Part shown: positions 40,834 through 52,361 of the stretch, piece by piece
Numbering within the stretch: position 1 is the first letter of the stretch
Layout: each line of letters opens with the position of its first letter
DNA from: Epithemia pelagica
Taxonomy: Eukaryota; Bacillariophyta; Bacillariophyceae; Surirellales; Surirellaceae
Direction of reading: 5' to 3'
Assembly (NCBI GenBank): GCA_946965045.2
Contig: OX337238.1
Location: forward strand, 2,976,001 to 3,040,000
Length of the DNA stretch: 64,000 bases
Translations under genes and position numbers: made by a program
Notes under the pieces: generated by a model
The model's input: the letters and a program-made list of their open reading frames with translations, nothing else
What the model was told of the DNA's origin: nothing
Databases searched by the model: none

Positions 40834-40905
40834 TTGAATTGTTGATTGTCTACGGGGACAGGCGGCTGTTACCGTGCACAATCGATAGATTGTCGTGATT
40901 GGTGA
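40834..40905 (+). pseudogene. Short relic of kelch blade 3
   Basis: About 70 bp match the blade 3 segment of the kelch genes (TTGAATTGT..GATTGTCTACGG, GCTGTTACCGTGCACAATCG, TTGTCGTGATTGGTG), with frame-destroying gaps. Closest to K8/K10, which share the TTGAATTGTCGA variant. Confidence 0.7.
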
Positions 40906-42072
40906 CTACCGCAACACTGATATTAGGTCCCCAGAACAACCACAACGACACTGTTGCCAAGCTAAGGAGCCACAACAAGCCAGCAGAAGCATTTTACAAT
41001 GTGGAATTCTTTTGCTGGTTCTGCGTCTATAGTACCATGACATTGGACTTTTTGTGGAACGATCCATAAAACAGCATGGACACACGCGCGCTTAAGACAA
41101 TCCGTCTTGTGGATGAGCCACAACAAAAGCCAGCAGCAGTGTACTCTACCATCATCACTATAACACTGGAAGTGCGAGACCTCGCCGTGCCACATGAGTG
41201 CTTGCTGGACTATCTTTTGGATAGTTACTGCCGAGAATAGAGTCTCTTCTTCTTCTCTCCTCCTTCTCCGACAAAAGGTGTGGACCAAGCGCCAGCACGA
41301 ACAAAACAACGAAGGCCCACCATCAGCGGTACATCGTGTGCAAAAGTCCAGCACCAAGACAATTGGTGCTGGTGGAACCGTACCAGACGGTAAAGCCGGA
41401 TTCGAAAAGTCGTCGTTCTCGTACTAGAGTTTGGCGGACGCTTCCTTGTTGCCCATATAAAATGATACGTGAGGTTGATACCTAACCCCGAACAGCCGCC
41501 ATGTTTAGATCCACCAATCCTCGAAACAACTACCACCACAGCAGCAGTAGTAACAACAATCACAACCACCACAAGGCCGACAATGACTGCAGTGCGGCTA
41601 CAATGGAGCAAGAAAGCCAACGGTATACCATGACCCACAACCAAACGAGGCGTCGAGTTGTGACATTTCTCGTGCCACATTGTGTGCAGAGAACGATCGA
41701 TGAGGGTGTTATGGATTCATCATCATCATCACACCGAGAGAACAACCAGTCTGTCTCACTTTTTTCTCCGAAAACACAATGTGGACCTATAGAGTGCGAC
41801 GTTCCCACAAACAAGAAGATGAAGAGAAATAAGGGCTGCTATATTTTTATTAGTATTCCCCCAAATCGTCCTTACAGACTTGATTGATTGAACCGTACGA
41901 GACGGCATAATAGAATGTGTCAAACTATTCGGATGTTTTGTGTATTTGGACCCTTTTATCTGTCCAAGGTCATCCATCCGATGAATAAAAGAAGGATGGT
42001 TTTGGACGTGTTCATCTGTCCATGGCCATCCATCAGATGAAGAAGGATACCATGATTGACATCGCCGCCGTG
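40906..42072. other. Mosaic intergenic region before K8
   Basis: Contains fragments of modules found at 37322-37900 and 33520-33600, and twin hairpin elements at about 41950-42035. The 128-codon frame at 41501-41887 (Asn/His/Ser-rich start) has no matching frame in the related blocks at 2100 and 37790, so it is not called. Confidence 0.45.
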
Positions 42073-42343
42073 GAGGTGCGTCCGTCGTTGCTGCCGTCTT
42101 TCTTTCCGGTTCTGGTGTGAAAGGTCCAGAATATTCCGTCCATCCGTTGATTCCTCGTCCGGACCGCCGTTCGATATCAAGGCCGGCGCCACACCGTGTT
42201 ATTTTCTGGGATTTGCGGTTTTGAGAAGCCGTTCGTCATCCAAGGCCACGTTATCGTATATTCTGGGGATTTGAGGAGAAAGACGAAGCTCTGAGGTTCA
42301 TTCCTCGGTATTGCCATCAAATCTGCAGCTTCGGTTTGGTACC
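42073..42343 (+). promoter_or_regulatory. Kelch 5' core of K8 (expanded)
   Basis: Begins GAGGTGCGTCCGTCG but is about 110 bp longer than usual: a TTCTGGG.TTTG..GAG segment is duplicated (around 42200 and 42265). The end is also different, TTCGGTTTGGTACC before the ATG. Confidence 0.5.
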
Positions 42344-43555
42344 ATGACGACACTGCAACAGCGAGCACAGCAATCCGGGCTTGTCTTTGTTGACAGTGAC
42401 AATATTAGTGATGCGCCACAATGGAATGTCAATGACTGGCCTCCCCTTTTAGGTGGGTGGCGTTGGTGGAATGCATCGGTTGTGCTCGACCATCCCGAAC
42501 AGGATGACAGGGCACAGACGATTGCAGTTTTGGGAGGACGCAAACAAGATCGACGCTACACCAACTCAGTGTTGTTGTTGAGTTTGGGAGATGAAAACAA
42601 GCAATGGCGGGAAGGACCGCCACTGAACGACAACCGAGCCGATCATGCTGCGGTGGTTTGTCGCGGAGGAGTTTACGTGATCGGAGGATGCAACCGAAGT
42701 TCAGACTTGGATACTGTCGAATTGATTGATGTTCAAAACTTGTGTTCAGGGGCGGCGGTACGCACCACCAGCAACCAATGGACAACCTTGAATTGTCGAC
42801 TGACTATGGGAAGAAAAGGATTTTCGGCCGTTACGGTGTACAATCGTTATATCGTCGTCATGGGTGGATGCTGCAACGGAAACTATTTGTCGTCGGCTGA
42901 TATAATCGATACAGCTATCGCAAGCAACCACACTGCGATTGTGGGACAATCCATGACAGTTCCTCGTTGTGGTTGCGCAAGTGCTGTCATTGGTGATCGC
43001 ATTTTTGTTGTTGGAGGCTACAATGGGCACAATGCAGAAGACATCAAATCAGTGGAGTATTTGGAAATGCATGATCCATCCGGCAATGAGACAATGAACA
43101 CAGCAAGTGCAGTGTTTCCATCCTCATGCTGTTGGACACGTCATGACAAGCTCAATCTCTCCATCCGACGGAGTGATCATGCAGTTGTAGCTGTTGGATC
43201 ATGTCTTATTGTTATGGGAGGTCGCTTAGCCGTGGACAGTGTTGAAGTCTTGGATACTCGCCGAAACACTATGTGGACCTTTCCACTATCAACAGGGCAC
43301 AGTTTTGGCTGTAGTGCTGTGGTTCACTCGAGGGGAATTGCTGTGATTAGTGGAGCTGACAATGCTTCTTGTGCGACACTATCGTTGAGTGACAAGAATA
43401 CGTGGTGTTTTCGTCGACTCACTGAGCAGGTGCCGAGTGCAACCTTTGGGTCAAGAACAGACTCACTGCGATCTGCTCCGGAACCTGCTACAGTATTGAA
43501 GAAGTCTGGCGAGCGCCCCAAGAGGAAGTTATCAACAAACAAAATCGAGACATAA
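42344..43555 (+). CDS. Kelch beta-propeller protein K8 (403 aa)
   Basis: Intact six-bladed kelch protein starting MTTLQQRAQQSG at the family ATG; the frame is open 11 codons further up without an ATG. Tail RPKRKLSTNKIET. It shares with K10 a variant linker between blades 2 and 3 (CSGAAVRTTSNQWTTLNCRL; SSTSNQWTTLTCRL in most copies) and shares the blade 4 loop YNGHNAEDIKS with K1. Pocket residues are unusual: WW followed by Asn in place of His (blade 1), AD (blade 2), SD (blade 5) and FGCS (blade 6). Confidence 0.87.
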   Translation: MTTLQQRAQQSGLVFVDSDNISDAPQWNVNDWPPLLGGWRWWNASVVLDHPEQDDRAQTIAVLGGRKQDRRYTNSVLLLSLGDENKQWREGPPLNDNRADHAAVVCRGGVYVIGGCNRSSDLDTVELIDVQNLCSGAAVRTTSNQWTTLNCRLTMGRKGFSAVTVYNRYIVVMGGCCNGNYLSSADIIDTAIASNHTAIVGQSMTVPRCGCASAVIGDRIFVVGGYNGHNAEDIKSVEYLEMHDPSGNETMNTASAVFPSSCCWTRHDKLNLSIRRSDHAVVAVGSCLIVMGGRLAVDSVEVLDTRRNTMWTFPLSTGHSFGCSAVVHSRGIAVISGADNASCATLSLSDKNTWCFRRLTEQVPSATFGSRTDSLRSAPEPATVLKKSGERPKRKLSTNKIET

Positions 43556-43854
43556 AAAGTGTCACTTGAGAAATATAAATACCAGGAGTAAAACACAGTC
43601 ATGAGAATGAGAGTTCGAAGTGCTTGCTGTTCTTCCAGAGAACAAGATGCGTTTACAAATATGCTGGAACATCACGTTGTGTAACATAAACGAACGAACG
43701 CAAACATATTTAGAGCTCACCTCAAGCAATCACTTCGTTGTTGCTACGATCTTGTGGCACAAGGAACGATCTGCTTTGTTGGACCTTCGGCATTGTAGTG
43801 CATTGCAGAAGTCCATGCGGACTGGTTGTAGCACAAGCGCAAGAAAAAACAGTA

Positions 43855-44475
43855 GGTCTGCTCTTGGGTAGAGCATCCTCCGAATGCAGACTGTCACATA
43901 AAATCCATGCGACGAGTAGTGTTTGATCCAGAGACGAATCGTGACATGGCAATAGTCGTACCATGCTAAGTCCTCCATTCCAATGGTTCCTTCTGGAACA
44001 TGACACTGTACTTTGTCCTCATCTTTGTTGTTGACGTGCCGTCATGCTTGTTCTTGTGGTGTCGGTGGGAGTATCTCCTCCTCCCTCATTGACGATTGCC
44101 AATGATAAAGATCCTGGAGGATCCAGGCATGGTGGTGGGCATTCCTCCTGATGCTGGGGTACGAACGACTTGTTGTGGTGGTTGTTGGTGGATTCCATAC
44201 CAGAACAAGTGTCTACGAGCCACGAAGAAGAAGAAGAACTACCAGAAATAGAATCCTTCTCATGCTCCACCCATGGTGTTGGTGTTCTTGTTGCGTCAGC
44301 GTTTGGTTCTGACTGCTCTGGCTGATGTCGTTGTTCTTGTTCATGCTGTGGGCTGTGAGAGGAGTAGGACCAACACACCATTCTTGACACACATGACAAT
44401 CACCAGATTTCTTGCCCGAACGACCCTGTGGAAGAAAGCATCTTTGGCGGCGTCTTTTGTGTTTCTTGTTGCTAG
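43855..44475 (-). pseudogene. Family R pseudogene, copy D
   Basis: Keeps the two ends of a family R gene and lacks the middle. 44040-44475 encodes the N-terminal part (SGSSSSSSWLVDTCSGMEST, PPPCLDPPGSLSLAIVNE, TSMTARQQQ); at about 44030 it jumps to the C-terminal piece MEDLAWYDYCHVTIRLWIKH (43860-44010). About 1.3 kb of the intact gene is missing between them, and the TM end is absent. It lies downstream of K8 and upstream of K9. Confidence 0.8.
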
Positions 44476-44618
44476 TGCAACTTATTGTAAAGTATGTTCA
44501 TGAAAATGGATGCACATGGAGCAAACGGGTGAGCCTCTGTCCTTTCGCATTGCCTTAGGCGACAAAAAGGCACCTTGAAACGCCGGAACAAATAAATGAA
44601 ATCGGAAGGCAAAGAAGC

Positions 44619-46191
44619 TTACTTAGTGAAAGACCCAGCTATCGAGGGCACAGAAGGGGCGAACCGCGAAAGAGTCTTCTCCGCCTCAAGCTCCAACAAG
44701 AAATCACTTTCCAAAGAAGAAATAGACGACATTTCTCCATGATCCATGTACTGATGCTTCTTCCCTTGTTCCATTGTAACTTCTAGACCCTCGACCTCTT
44801 TTCCATTGCCGTTCTCGATATCAATTTCAGCTGCATCCGATCTTGTTCGTTCGTAATCATAGTCATCCTGCGCGACGGCAGAGGCTCGCAAACGGAATTT
44901 ATTGCCAACGGACCAAACCACAGTGGCGCGGGCTAACAGCAGCAAGATTGGGTCTGGAGCGACATGGAGACCTGTTTGGAAGGTTTCTACATCATTGTAA
45001 CTGAAACGAATCTTACAAACCGCTCGATGATTTTCAAGGGGTAGCGAAGTTTCAGAATCAGGAATAGGAATGAAAGCATGGTCAAGAGCAGAGACAGCCT
45101 CTCGAAGTTTCTTGCGGCGGGATAACCGCAGAGCCGACGCCGATTCCATGAGCTTTTTCTCGGCCTTTGTTGCACTTGAAGGCACGAAAGGGACATCGAA
45201 ATTCATCAATGACTGGACCAATGCACACGTAAAAAAGTCAAGTAGGCAAAGGGCCTTCTTCACGTCTGCATCTGTCGCGTCCAAGACTGTGATGTTATCC
45301 ACGTCAGTCATCCCGACCTCTTTCGTTGCCCATTTCTGACTCTTCCCATCATCGTTTGCTCCAATCAAAACAAAAGTTTCGTACTCTTCACCGTTCCAGT
45401 CTTTGCATTGCTCTATAGTCCGGATTGGCAGAATCAGTAACTGGGGGTCCTCCTTGTCCAGGAGTGTTTCGTGGCCATTGATTCTAGCCTTGTTCGCTAC
45501 AAAGTGTCTGAAACCACAGCCAAATACTCGTTTGTTGTCTTTTCCTTTTGTTTCGTGAAGCATACGCAAAACTGTTGACCAGTCTGTGTTCTCAGGATCT
45601 ACTCCCATAGCCCAACATGCGACGTCATACCATTCGACCGCATGGCCCGGGGCATCTGGAAGAAGATGGGCAATTTCGCTCTTCTTGCTTTCTTCCAATA
45701 ATCGCGCAAAGATATCAACACACAAAATTTTTACCTTTGCTCTCTAATGAAGCAATCTTAACTTTACCCTCCATGGTCTTTTTCGTCGTAAGGAATTCTC
45801 GCACTCCGTTTTTCCCGCCAGGTGCCAAGTAGTCTGGTTGTCGCGTGCGTTTGAATGCCCTAGCCCAGTCATTCCGCTTGGCGCCGTTTTCGAAAGTTAT
45901 GCCGTCCAAAGTATGCCATTTCGTACGACTTTTGGGAATTAGTTCTTCAAGTGAGTAAAAAGTACTCTCCCTTTTCGATGAGAAACTCTCTGTATTCTTC
46001 ATTTGCCGTGGCATCTCCCGATCGTACCCTCTCCAAAAACTCCTCTTTTTTTCTTCTCAGCTTTTCCTCTGCGTTTTTCTTTTCTGGCAGAGGCTCATTC
46101 TCTTGCCCTTCTTTGGTATATCTACTCTCTCATGCTCTTCGTTTTCAATGATGATGAATGAAAACCGGTGGTCTCTGTTCATTTTGTTCAT
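44619..46191 (-). CDS. Unrecognised protein with three apparent frame breaks (~520 aa)
   Basis: A 368-codon open frame (44619-45725) plus protein-like sequence upstream in other frames. Going upstream, frames switch at the A4T5 run 45724-45732, at the A5 run 45957-45961, and near 46110 (CTTCTTTGG). Allowing one base change at each gives one continuous reading from ATG 46191. The N-terminal ~100 residues are Lys/Glu-rich and probably helical (EEKLRRKKEEFLERVR); the rest is mixed alpha/beta with a Ser/Glu-rich end (SSISSLESDFLLELEAEK). No known domain was recognised. The breaks lie in homopolymers, so sequencing error and pseudogene are both possible; short introns are less likely. It interrupts the usual family R/kelch pair between copy D and K9. 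Confidence 0.55.
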
Positions 46192-46540
46192 CGGTTGGAG
46201 GATTCCCGAGTCCCCAGTCCCCAGGTACTTTCGAGCCCATACTCCAAAGTCGATCCATCCGATCCCGTCTCAGATGCCCGCGCGACCACAAAAAAGTTCC
46301 CCCCAGCACCTGCAACCCCCCCCCACTAAACGGGGCATAGCAGGAGTAGCTAGACTAACATTACTCTATTAGCTCTAGGTAGTAGGAGTAGGAGTAGCAA
46401 CAAAAGAAGCCAAAAGATCCATAGATGTGCTTCTTTTCAAACGAACCACACAATGATAAAACGACAACACTAACGACGGCCCACACATTGGCTCATTGCC
46501 AGTGTTTGTGTCAAGGATAATGCCGGCAATCCAGAAGCCA
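46192..46540. repeat. Modules M1 and M2 (copy before K9)
   Basis: M1 at 46196-46285 (TCCCGAGTCCCCAGTCCCCAG, partly altered) and M2 remnants at 46445-46540 (ACGACGGCCCACACATTGG). They mark where the family R start would have been. Confidence 0.6.
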
Positions 46541-47739
46541 GACAAACTACAATACAACTCGGTGACCCACCACAACCGTAATAACAACCAGGACAAGGAC
46601 GATGCTGCTTCCAAGCAAATGAGCCAATACAAACGCACTCTATACCATCATCCTTACTAAGACCAACACGACGAGAATGATTCCGCGGTTCCAAACTAAG
46701 GCGTGCTGCTCGAATGCCGACATTTTTCTCGTGTCACATGATGAATGTGGATGACAACAAATCGATTGCCGGTTGGATAATATAGAGTCACCACCGAGGT
46801 TGTATTCCCTCCTTCTCCGACAACATGGGTGGACCTCAAGTGCCAGACGGTTTGTTTCCAAAAGTGAGAGGCGTGCTGCTGGAAGTGCGAGACGAGACCT
46901 CGCCGTGGCACCCACACAGTGCTTGCTGAACTATACTGTCAGATCCAACGAGAACGTGTATCGAAGTTTGCGAATCGTCCAAGTTCACAGCCACAATTGT
47001 GTTGTTGTTGCTGGTGGTAAATGACGAGGTATAAAGGTAGAACCATACCAGACGGCAAAGGAGGAGAACCAGCCGGATTTAAAAAGCTGTCGTTGTCTTT
47101 GTTAAATCCGTCGTCTTTGCAGAATTCCGAGGGTCCTTTCTGGCCCATATAGAATGCGTGAGGAAGAAACCTAGCCCGAAAAAACACCCATCAATCCTCG
47201 AAATAATCACCACAGCAGCAGTCACAACCACAACAACGAAGATTGATGTGATTGCTTCTACTGATCCTCTGCTCCAGTACAAAAAGTCCAATTGAATCAT
47301 TCAATTTCCGGAAGAATCGTTCCAAGTAAAGTATGGAGGGTTTGGAATGGAATCCATTTCTCCTCAGAGTTGTGATATTGTGGTGAGTATTCGAAGAATT
47401 GACCATTGACCATGCATGGCTGTGTGACAGACTGAGCTCCCGGCCGCTCGTTGGAAACGAAGAAAGGAGAATGTAATGCCCATTCAAATGAGACTTGCTT
47501 TCTTTGTGCTTGTTGTTGTCGGTACCTACGTTGGAGTTGGTACAAGAGTTGTGTAAATGCCCTCAAGACTGCAACGGACAAACAGTACTACCGATACAGT
47601 GACAAAACGGTTCCAGTGAGGCCAAGCCCACGAAATGGGATTGTCAGCGTTTGTGGAATCTCTGGGATGGTGCGAGGGTGGCTTTTGTCTTGGTGGACCC
47701 TCAAAGGATGAAGGATACAATGATTGAAATCGCGCCGTA
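46541..47739. other. 5' flank of K9
   Basis: 47315-47575 (GGAATCCATTTCTCCTCAGAG, GGTACCTACGTTGGAGTTGG) is shared with 59735-59950 in front of K11. The rest is mosaic module sequence without a gene. Confidence 0.5.
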
Positions 47740-47838
47740 GAGGTCCGTCCGTCGTTGCCGCCGTCTTTCCTTCCGGTTTTGGTGTGAAAGGTCATCACGT
47801 TCGGAGTCCATTTTTTAGTGTTGGAAAGTACCACGACG
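47740..47838 (+). promoter_or_regulatory. Kelch 5' core of K9 (deleted)
   Basis: Only about 100 bp: the TTCAGTCCAT part and the CATAAAAT string are deleted, and the family start ACCATGACGATG has become ACCACGACGATG. This damage fits loss of function of K9. Confidence 0.5.
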
Positions 47839-49044
47839 ATGACACTGCAACAGCAAGCAAAGCAATCCGGGTTTTGCTTTCTGGACATCGACAATTATAG
47901 TTAGGCGCCGCAATGGAATACCAATGACTGGCCTCCCCTTTTGGGCGGGTGGCGTTATTCGCATGCATCGGTTGTGCTCAATCATCCCGAACAGGATAAC
48001 AATGCACAGACGGTTGTTGTTTTGGGAGGAAACAAACAAAATCAAGGCTTCACCAACTCAGTTCTGCTATTGCATTTGACAGAAGAAAACAAGTATTGGC
48101 GGGAAGGACCGTCTTTGAACGACAAGAGACGCTCACATGCTGCGGTGGTTTGTAGCGGAGGAGTTTACGTGCTCGGAGGACACAACGGAAGTTCACGATT
48201 GGATAAAATCGAACGGATTGATGTTGCAAATTTGTGTTCACAATCAATTGAAAGCTCTACCAGCAACCAATGGACGACCCTGACTTGTCGATTGTCCACG
48301 AGATGTAATGGATGTTCGGCTGTTGCCGTGCACAATCGCTATATTGTGGTGATCGGTGGATCCAATAGAGACCCTTTGTCGACGGTTGACATAATCGATA
48401 CAGCTGTGCCAAGCAACCACGCTGTTATTGCAGGGCCATCGATGACAGTTCCTCGTTGTGGTTGTGCAAGTGCTGTCATTGGTGATCGCATTTTTGCTGT
48501 CGGGGGCGACAATTGGCACAATGAAGAAGTGCTCCAATCAGTGGAGTATTTGGAGATTCCTGATCCTTCAGGCAATGAGACACTGAACACAGCAAGTGCA
48601 GTGTTTCCATCCTCACGCCGTTGGACGAGTCACAACGAGGTCAATCTTTCCATCAATCGGTGTTTTCATGCAATTGTAGCTGTTGGATCATGTCTTATTG
48701 TGATGGGAGGTATCTTCGCCCCGGAGACTGTTGAAGTCTTGGATTCTCGACGAAACACGTTGTGGACCTTTCCCCAATTAACAGGGTCACGTTTTTCATG
48801 CACTGCTGTGGTTCACTCGAATGGAATTGCAGTGATTGGTGGAAGTGACAATGCTTCTTGTGCGACACTATCGTTGAGTGATAAGAATACGTGGTGTTTT
48901 CGTCGACTCACTGAGCAGGTGCCGAGTACAATCTTTGGGACCAAAACAGACGCACTGCCATCTGCTCTGGAAGCAACTACAGCATTGAAGGAGTGTTATG
49001 AGCGCCCTAAGAAGATGTTATCAACTGGCAAAACTGAGACGTAA
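47839..49044 (+). pseudogene. Kelch gene K9, early nonsense codon
   Basis: From the remaining ATG (47839, MTLQQQAKQSG) the frame stops at TAG 47902-47904, where K10 has GAG in an otherwise identical context; it then runs open for 380 codons to 49044 with all six blades and the full tail RPKKMLSTGKTET. The normal first ATG is also lost and the 5' core is shortened. From 47857 to about 48105 the DNA is nearly identical to K10, then diverges. Translation from an internal ATG would lose blade 1. Pocket residues YS (blade 1), RS (blade 2), CF (blade 5), FSCT (blade 6). Confidence 0.8.
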
Positions 49045-50984
49045 AACGTGTTAATTGAGAAATACAAGTACTAGTAGTAAAACACAGTGATGCAAATTGT
49101 TGTTTTCTGCGCCGTCCTCTCCTCGTGTTGGCAAAAAAGTGGTAGTGGTGTATGGCCTGAAGCTACCCTTGGCTTTTGTTGCAACGATATCCGTTTTTGA
49201 ACTCGGCCCCTACATTGCATGGCAAAAATCACCACATAAATGGAAAGGAAATGCTCATCCTTTCCATGTTTTGCTGCTGCTCAATTCGGTTTGCGCAAAT
49301 AAGCAATCGTAGAACTTTCTGCGTTCCTTGTCACTCTCCAACAAAATCCTGAACACTTTTCTCAAGACTCATTGTAAAAGGGAGATTGGATATTCCAGAA
49401 TGGCAACTGGCACCCAAGTTGGCCGTTGTAAATGCACTGCCACGACTGACCCTTGCCGTGATGCAAGTCGTGAACAAACCGAGTTGCCCTGCGTGAGACA
49501 TAGGATGCCTCCAGTTGTCGCCTTGATGAACTAGGGTTGGTGACCCCACTCTTCAACTCCATGTGACAAAAGATCGTCCTGGCAATTCGCATGGGACCAA
49601 GCCGAGAACCGTTGGTCTTTTTGAATCAAGGGGCCTTTCAGGCATGTCAATACGTGGAACGAGAGGTGAACCACACGTCAGTGCTTGTAGGGGCGGGCAG
49701 TCGAGAACAACACCAAGGCATCGTTTTCCCGAATTCGAGCAACCAGACAGAGTGTCCAAACACTTTTATGTGTTGACCTATTGACACGACGCCACCAACG
49801 CCACGATACGTTGTCCTGGTCGAATTCAAGCCTGGGAAAGTATAGAGACCCGAAACTTGGGGGGGGGGGGGGGGTTCTAAAGGCGTCATGGTGAAGAGTC
49901 GTGTAGGTGAACAGATGCTGGATTCATGAAGTGGTCTGTCTATTTGGGAATGGAAGGCACCAATGACCAATGAGGGTATTGTTGTGTGCTGTTCGTATAC
50001 TTGGTGGCCGTCAATTTGGAGCGATTCGAGGCGCACTGGTCAAACACGACATCAAACTACAAAAGAATCAAACAACACTTAATGAGAGAGTACATTCCAC
50101 AACCAAACCACCGAACCGTGAATTGGATTTCTTGGCCGTACCTATCGACAAGAGCAACACCAAACAGGGGGACGATGTGAAAGGGAGAAAATGACTCTGT
50201 GAACGAGTCTCCGTGGAAGCAACCCATTACGAGTGTCGAGAATGTACGCCAGAGACGAGACTGTTCGAGTATACTTCTCTGTTCGTTTTGGTCCTCTTCC
50301 AGCTCCCATTCATTGTGGTCTGTGCACAATCAGCAAAAATTGTAACCACCATTATACCATCACAACGAGAGACCAACGAAGTCCACAAACATCAAGTGAC
50401 TGGAATTCAGTGGTCATTTTGTTATTGTGTCGCCGCCTTTCGACATTCCACTCATGGTTCATCATTCCGTCTCTATGATCTCTTCAAAGAAAAAACAAGA
50501 TTCCCGTAAAAACTCGAAAATTGTCTTGGAATCCGTGCGACTGATCATTCGTTCTCGCGGGATTCAAACCGAAGCTTTTGAAAAATCGAGACCAAACGAC
50601 AGAAAGAAGACTCTTGCTGTCAACCACAAGTCCATGTCGTCGAAGCCTTTGATGCTTTGTTGTGATGGTCTTCCAGAGTAAAGAAAGATTCCCGGTCCCT
50701 TTATTATGGGTATTTGCCCTGAGGTATTTGTGCCGGTTGCATCTATATGATTCTTCGTGTCGTTTCCCCAGGTCCGCTGCCAATTTCAAGTGATCTCGAA
50801 AGGAGGTTCGAAGGTCTTCAAGGTTACAGATAGGCCACGCGTTCTTCGAAATTGGATTGTCAGCGCGTTCGTGGAATCTCTGGTTTTGAGCCCGGGTCGC
50901 TGTTTCTGTTTTTCGTGGATGGTTTTGGACCCGTTTATCTGTCCAAGGCCATCCATCCGATGAATGATTGAAATCGCCGCTGTG
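49045..50984. repeat. Segmental duplication with 7394-9582 (K9-K10 spacer)
   Basis: Colinear with the K2-K3 spacer, with indels: the 58-bp tandem duplication is absent, about 35 bp near 9080-9115 are absent, and a G run is expanded at 49859. Shows that a kelch-spacer-kelch block was duplicated as a piece. Confidence 0.8.
49859..49874. repeat. Poly-G run of 16
   Basis: Sixteen consecutive G; the paralogous site at 8465-8470 has six. Such runs are rare and unstable and can form G-quadruplexes; its exact length is also the least reliable part of an assembly. Confidence 0.85.
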
Positions 50985-51146
50985 GAGGTGCGTCCGTCGC
51001 TGCTACCGTCTTTCGTACCGGTTTTGGTGTGAAAGGTCCAAAATATTCAGTCCATATCGTTCGGAGTCCATTTTCGTATTTTTTCGAGGAGAAAGACAAA
51101 GCTCTGAGGTCCATTCCTTGGTGTTGTTATAAAATCTCAAAGTATC
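50985..51146 (+). promoter_or_regulatory. Kelch 5' core of K10
   Basis: Complete core, nearly the same as that of K6; ends TATAAAATCTCAAAGTATC before the ATG. Confidence 0.6.
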
Positions 51147-52361
51147 ATGATGACAACACTGAAACAGCAAGCAGAACAATCCGGGCTTTGCTTTCTGGAC
51201 ATCGACAATTATAGTGAGGCGCCGCAATTGAATACCAATGACTGGCCTCCCCTTTTGGGTGGGTGGCGTTATTCGCATGCATCGGTTGTGCTCAATCATC
51301 CCGAACAGGATAACAATGCACAGACGGTTGTTGTTTTGGGAGGAAACAAACAAAATCAAGGCTTCACCAACTCAGTTCTGCTATTGCATTTGACAGAAGA
51401 AAACAAGTATTGGCGGGAAGGACCGCCGTTGAACAACAACCGAGGCAGTCATGCTGCAGTGGTTTGTCGCGGAGGAGTTTACGTGATCGGAGGATGCAAT
51501 CGAAGTTCATGCTTGGATAGTATCGAACGGATTGATGTTCAAAAGTTGTGTTCAGGGACAGCGGTACGCACCACCAGCAACCAATGGACAACCTTGAATT
51601 GTCGATTGTCCACGGCAAGAGATGGATGTTCGGCCGTTACTATCTACAATCGTTATATTGTCGTCATTGGTGGATGCAATCGAATCGGATACAATTTTTC
51701 GACGGTTGATATAATCGATACAGCTGTGCTAAGCAACCACACTGTGATTGTGGGACCACCCATGACAGTTCCTCGGTGTGGTTGTGCTAGTGCTGTCATT
51801 GGTAATCGTATTTTTGCTGTTGGAGGCCACAATGGAGCAGATATCGAGTCAGTAGAGTATTTGGAAATGCATGATCCTTCAGGCATTGAGACAATGGACA
51901 CAGCAAGTGCAGTGTTTCCATCCTCATGCCGTTGGACAGTTCATGGCCAACTCAATCTTTCCATGCGACGGAATCATCATGCAGTTGTAGCTGTTGGATC
52001 ATGTCTGATTGTGATGGGAGGTTCCTTAGTAGCGGACACTGTTGAAGTCTTGGATACTCGACGAAACACTGTGTGGAGCTATCCCCGATCATCAGGGCTG
52101 CGTTGTATCTTCAGGAGCGCTGTGGTTCACTCGAGGGGAATTGCTGTGATTAGTGGATATGACAGTCCTTCTTGTGCGACACTCTCCTTGGTTGACAAGA
52201 ATACGTGGTGTTTTCGTCGACTCACTGAGCAGGTGCCAAGAAGTATAATCTTTGGGACAAGAACAGACGGACTGGAATCTAGTCCAGGGCCTACTTTAGC
52301 ATTGAAGGAGTCTGGTGAGCGCTCTGAGAAGAAGTTATCAACAAGCATAATCGAGACATAG
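51147..52361 (+). CDS. Kelch beta-propeller protein K10 (404 aa)
   Basis: Intact six-bladed kelch protein, start MMTTLKQQAEQSG, tail RSEKKLSTSIIET. Blades 1 to early 2 match K9, the linker before blade 3 matches K8 (RTTSNQWTTLNCRL). Blade 3 has a longer loop (GGCNRIGYNFST), the blade 4 loop is shortened to GGHNGADIES, and one residue is inserted before blade 6 (RCIFRSAVV). Pocket residues YS (blade 1), GS (blade 2), NH (blade 5). Downstream, the conserved 3' flank is cut at about 52390, and unrelated sequence begins. Confidence 0.87.
   Translation: MMTTLKQQAEQSGLCFLDIDNYSEAPQLNTNDWPPLLGGWRYSHASVVLNHPEQDNNAQTVVVLGGNKQNQGFTNSVLLLHLTEENKYWREGPPLNNNRGSHAAVVCRGGVYVIGGCNRSSCLDSIERIDVQKLCSGTAVRTTSNQWTTLNCRLSTARDGCSAVTIYNRYIVVIGGCNRIGYNFSTVDIIDTAVLSNHTVIVGPPMTVPRCGCASAVIGNRIFAVGGHNGADIESVEYLEMHDPSGIETMDTASAVFPSSCRWTVHGQLNLSMRRNHHAVVAVGSCLIVMGGSLVADTVEVLDTRRNTVWSYPRSSGLRCIFRSAVVHSRGIAVISGYDSPSCATLSLVDKNTWCFRRLTEQVPRSIIFGTRTDGLESSPGPTLALKESGERSEKKLSTSIIET

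Noticed and set aside
41501-41887. Asn/His/Ser-rich protein of 128 codons
   Set aside because: Related blocks at 2100 and 37790 do not keep the frame; low complexity start.
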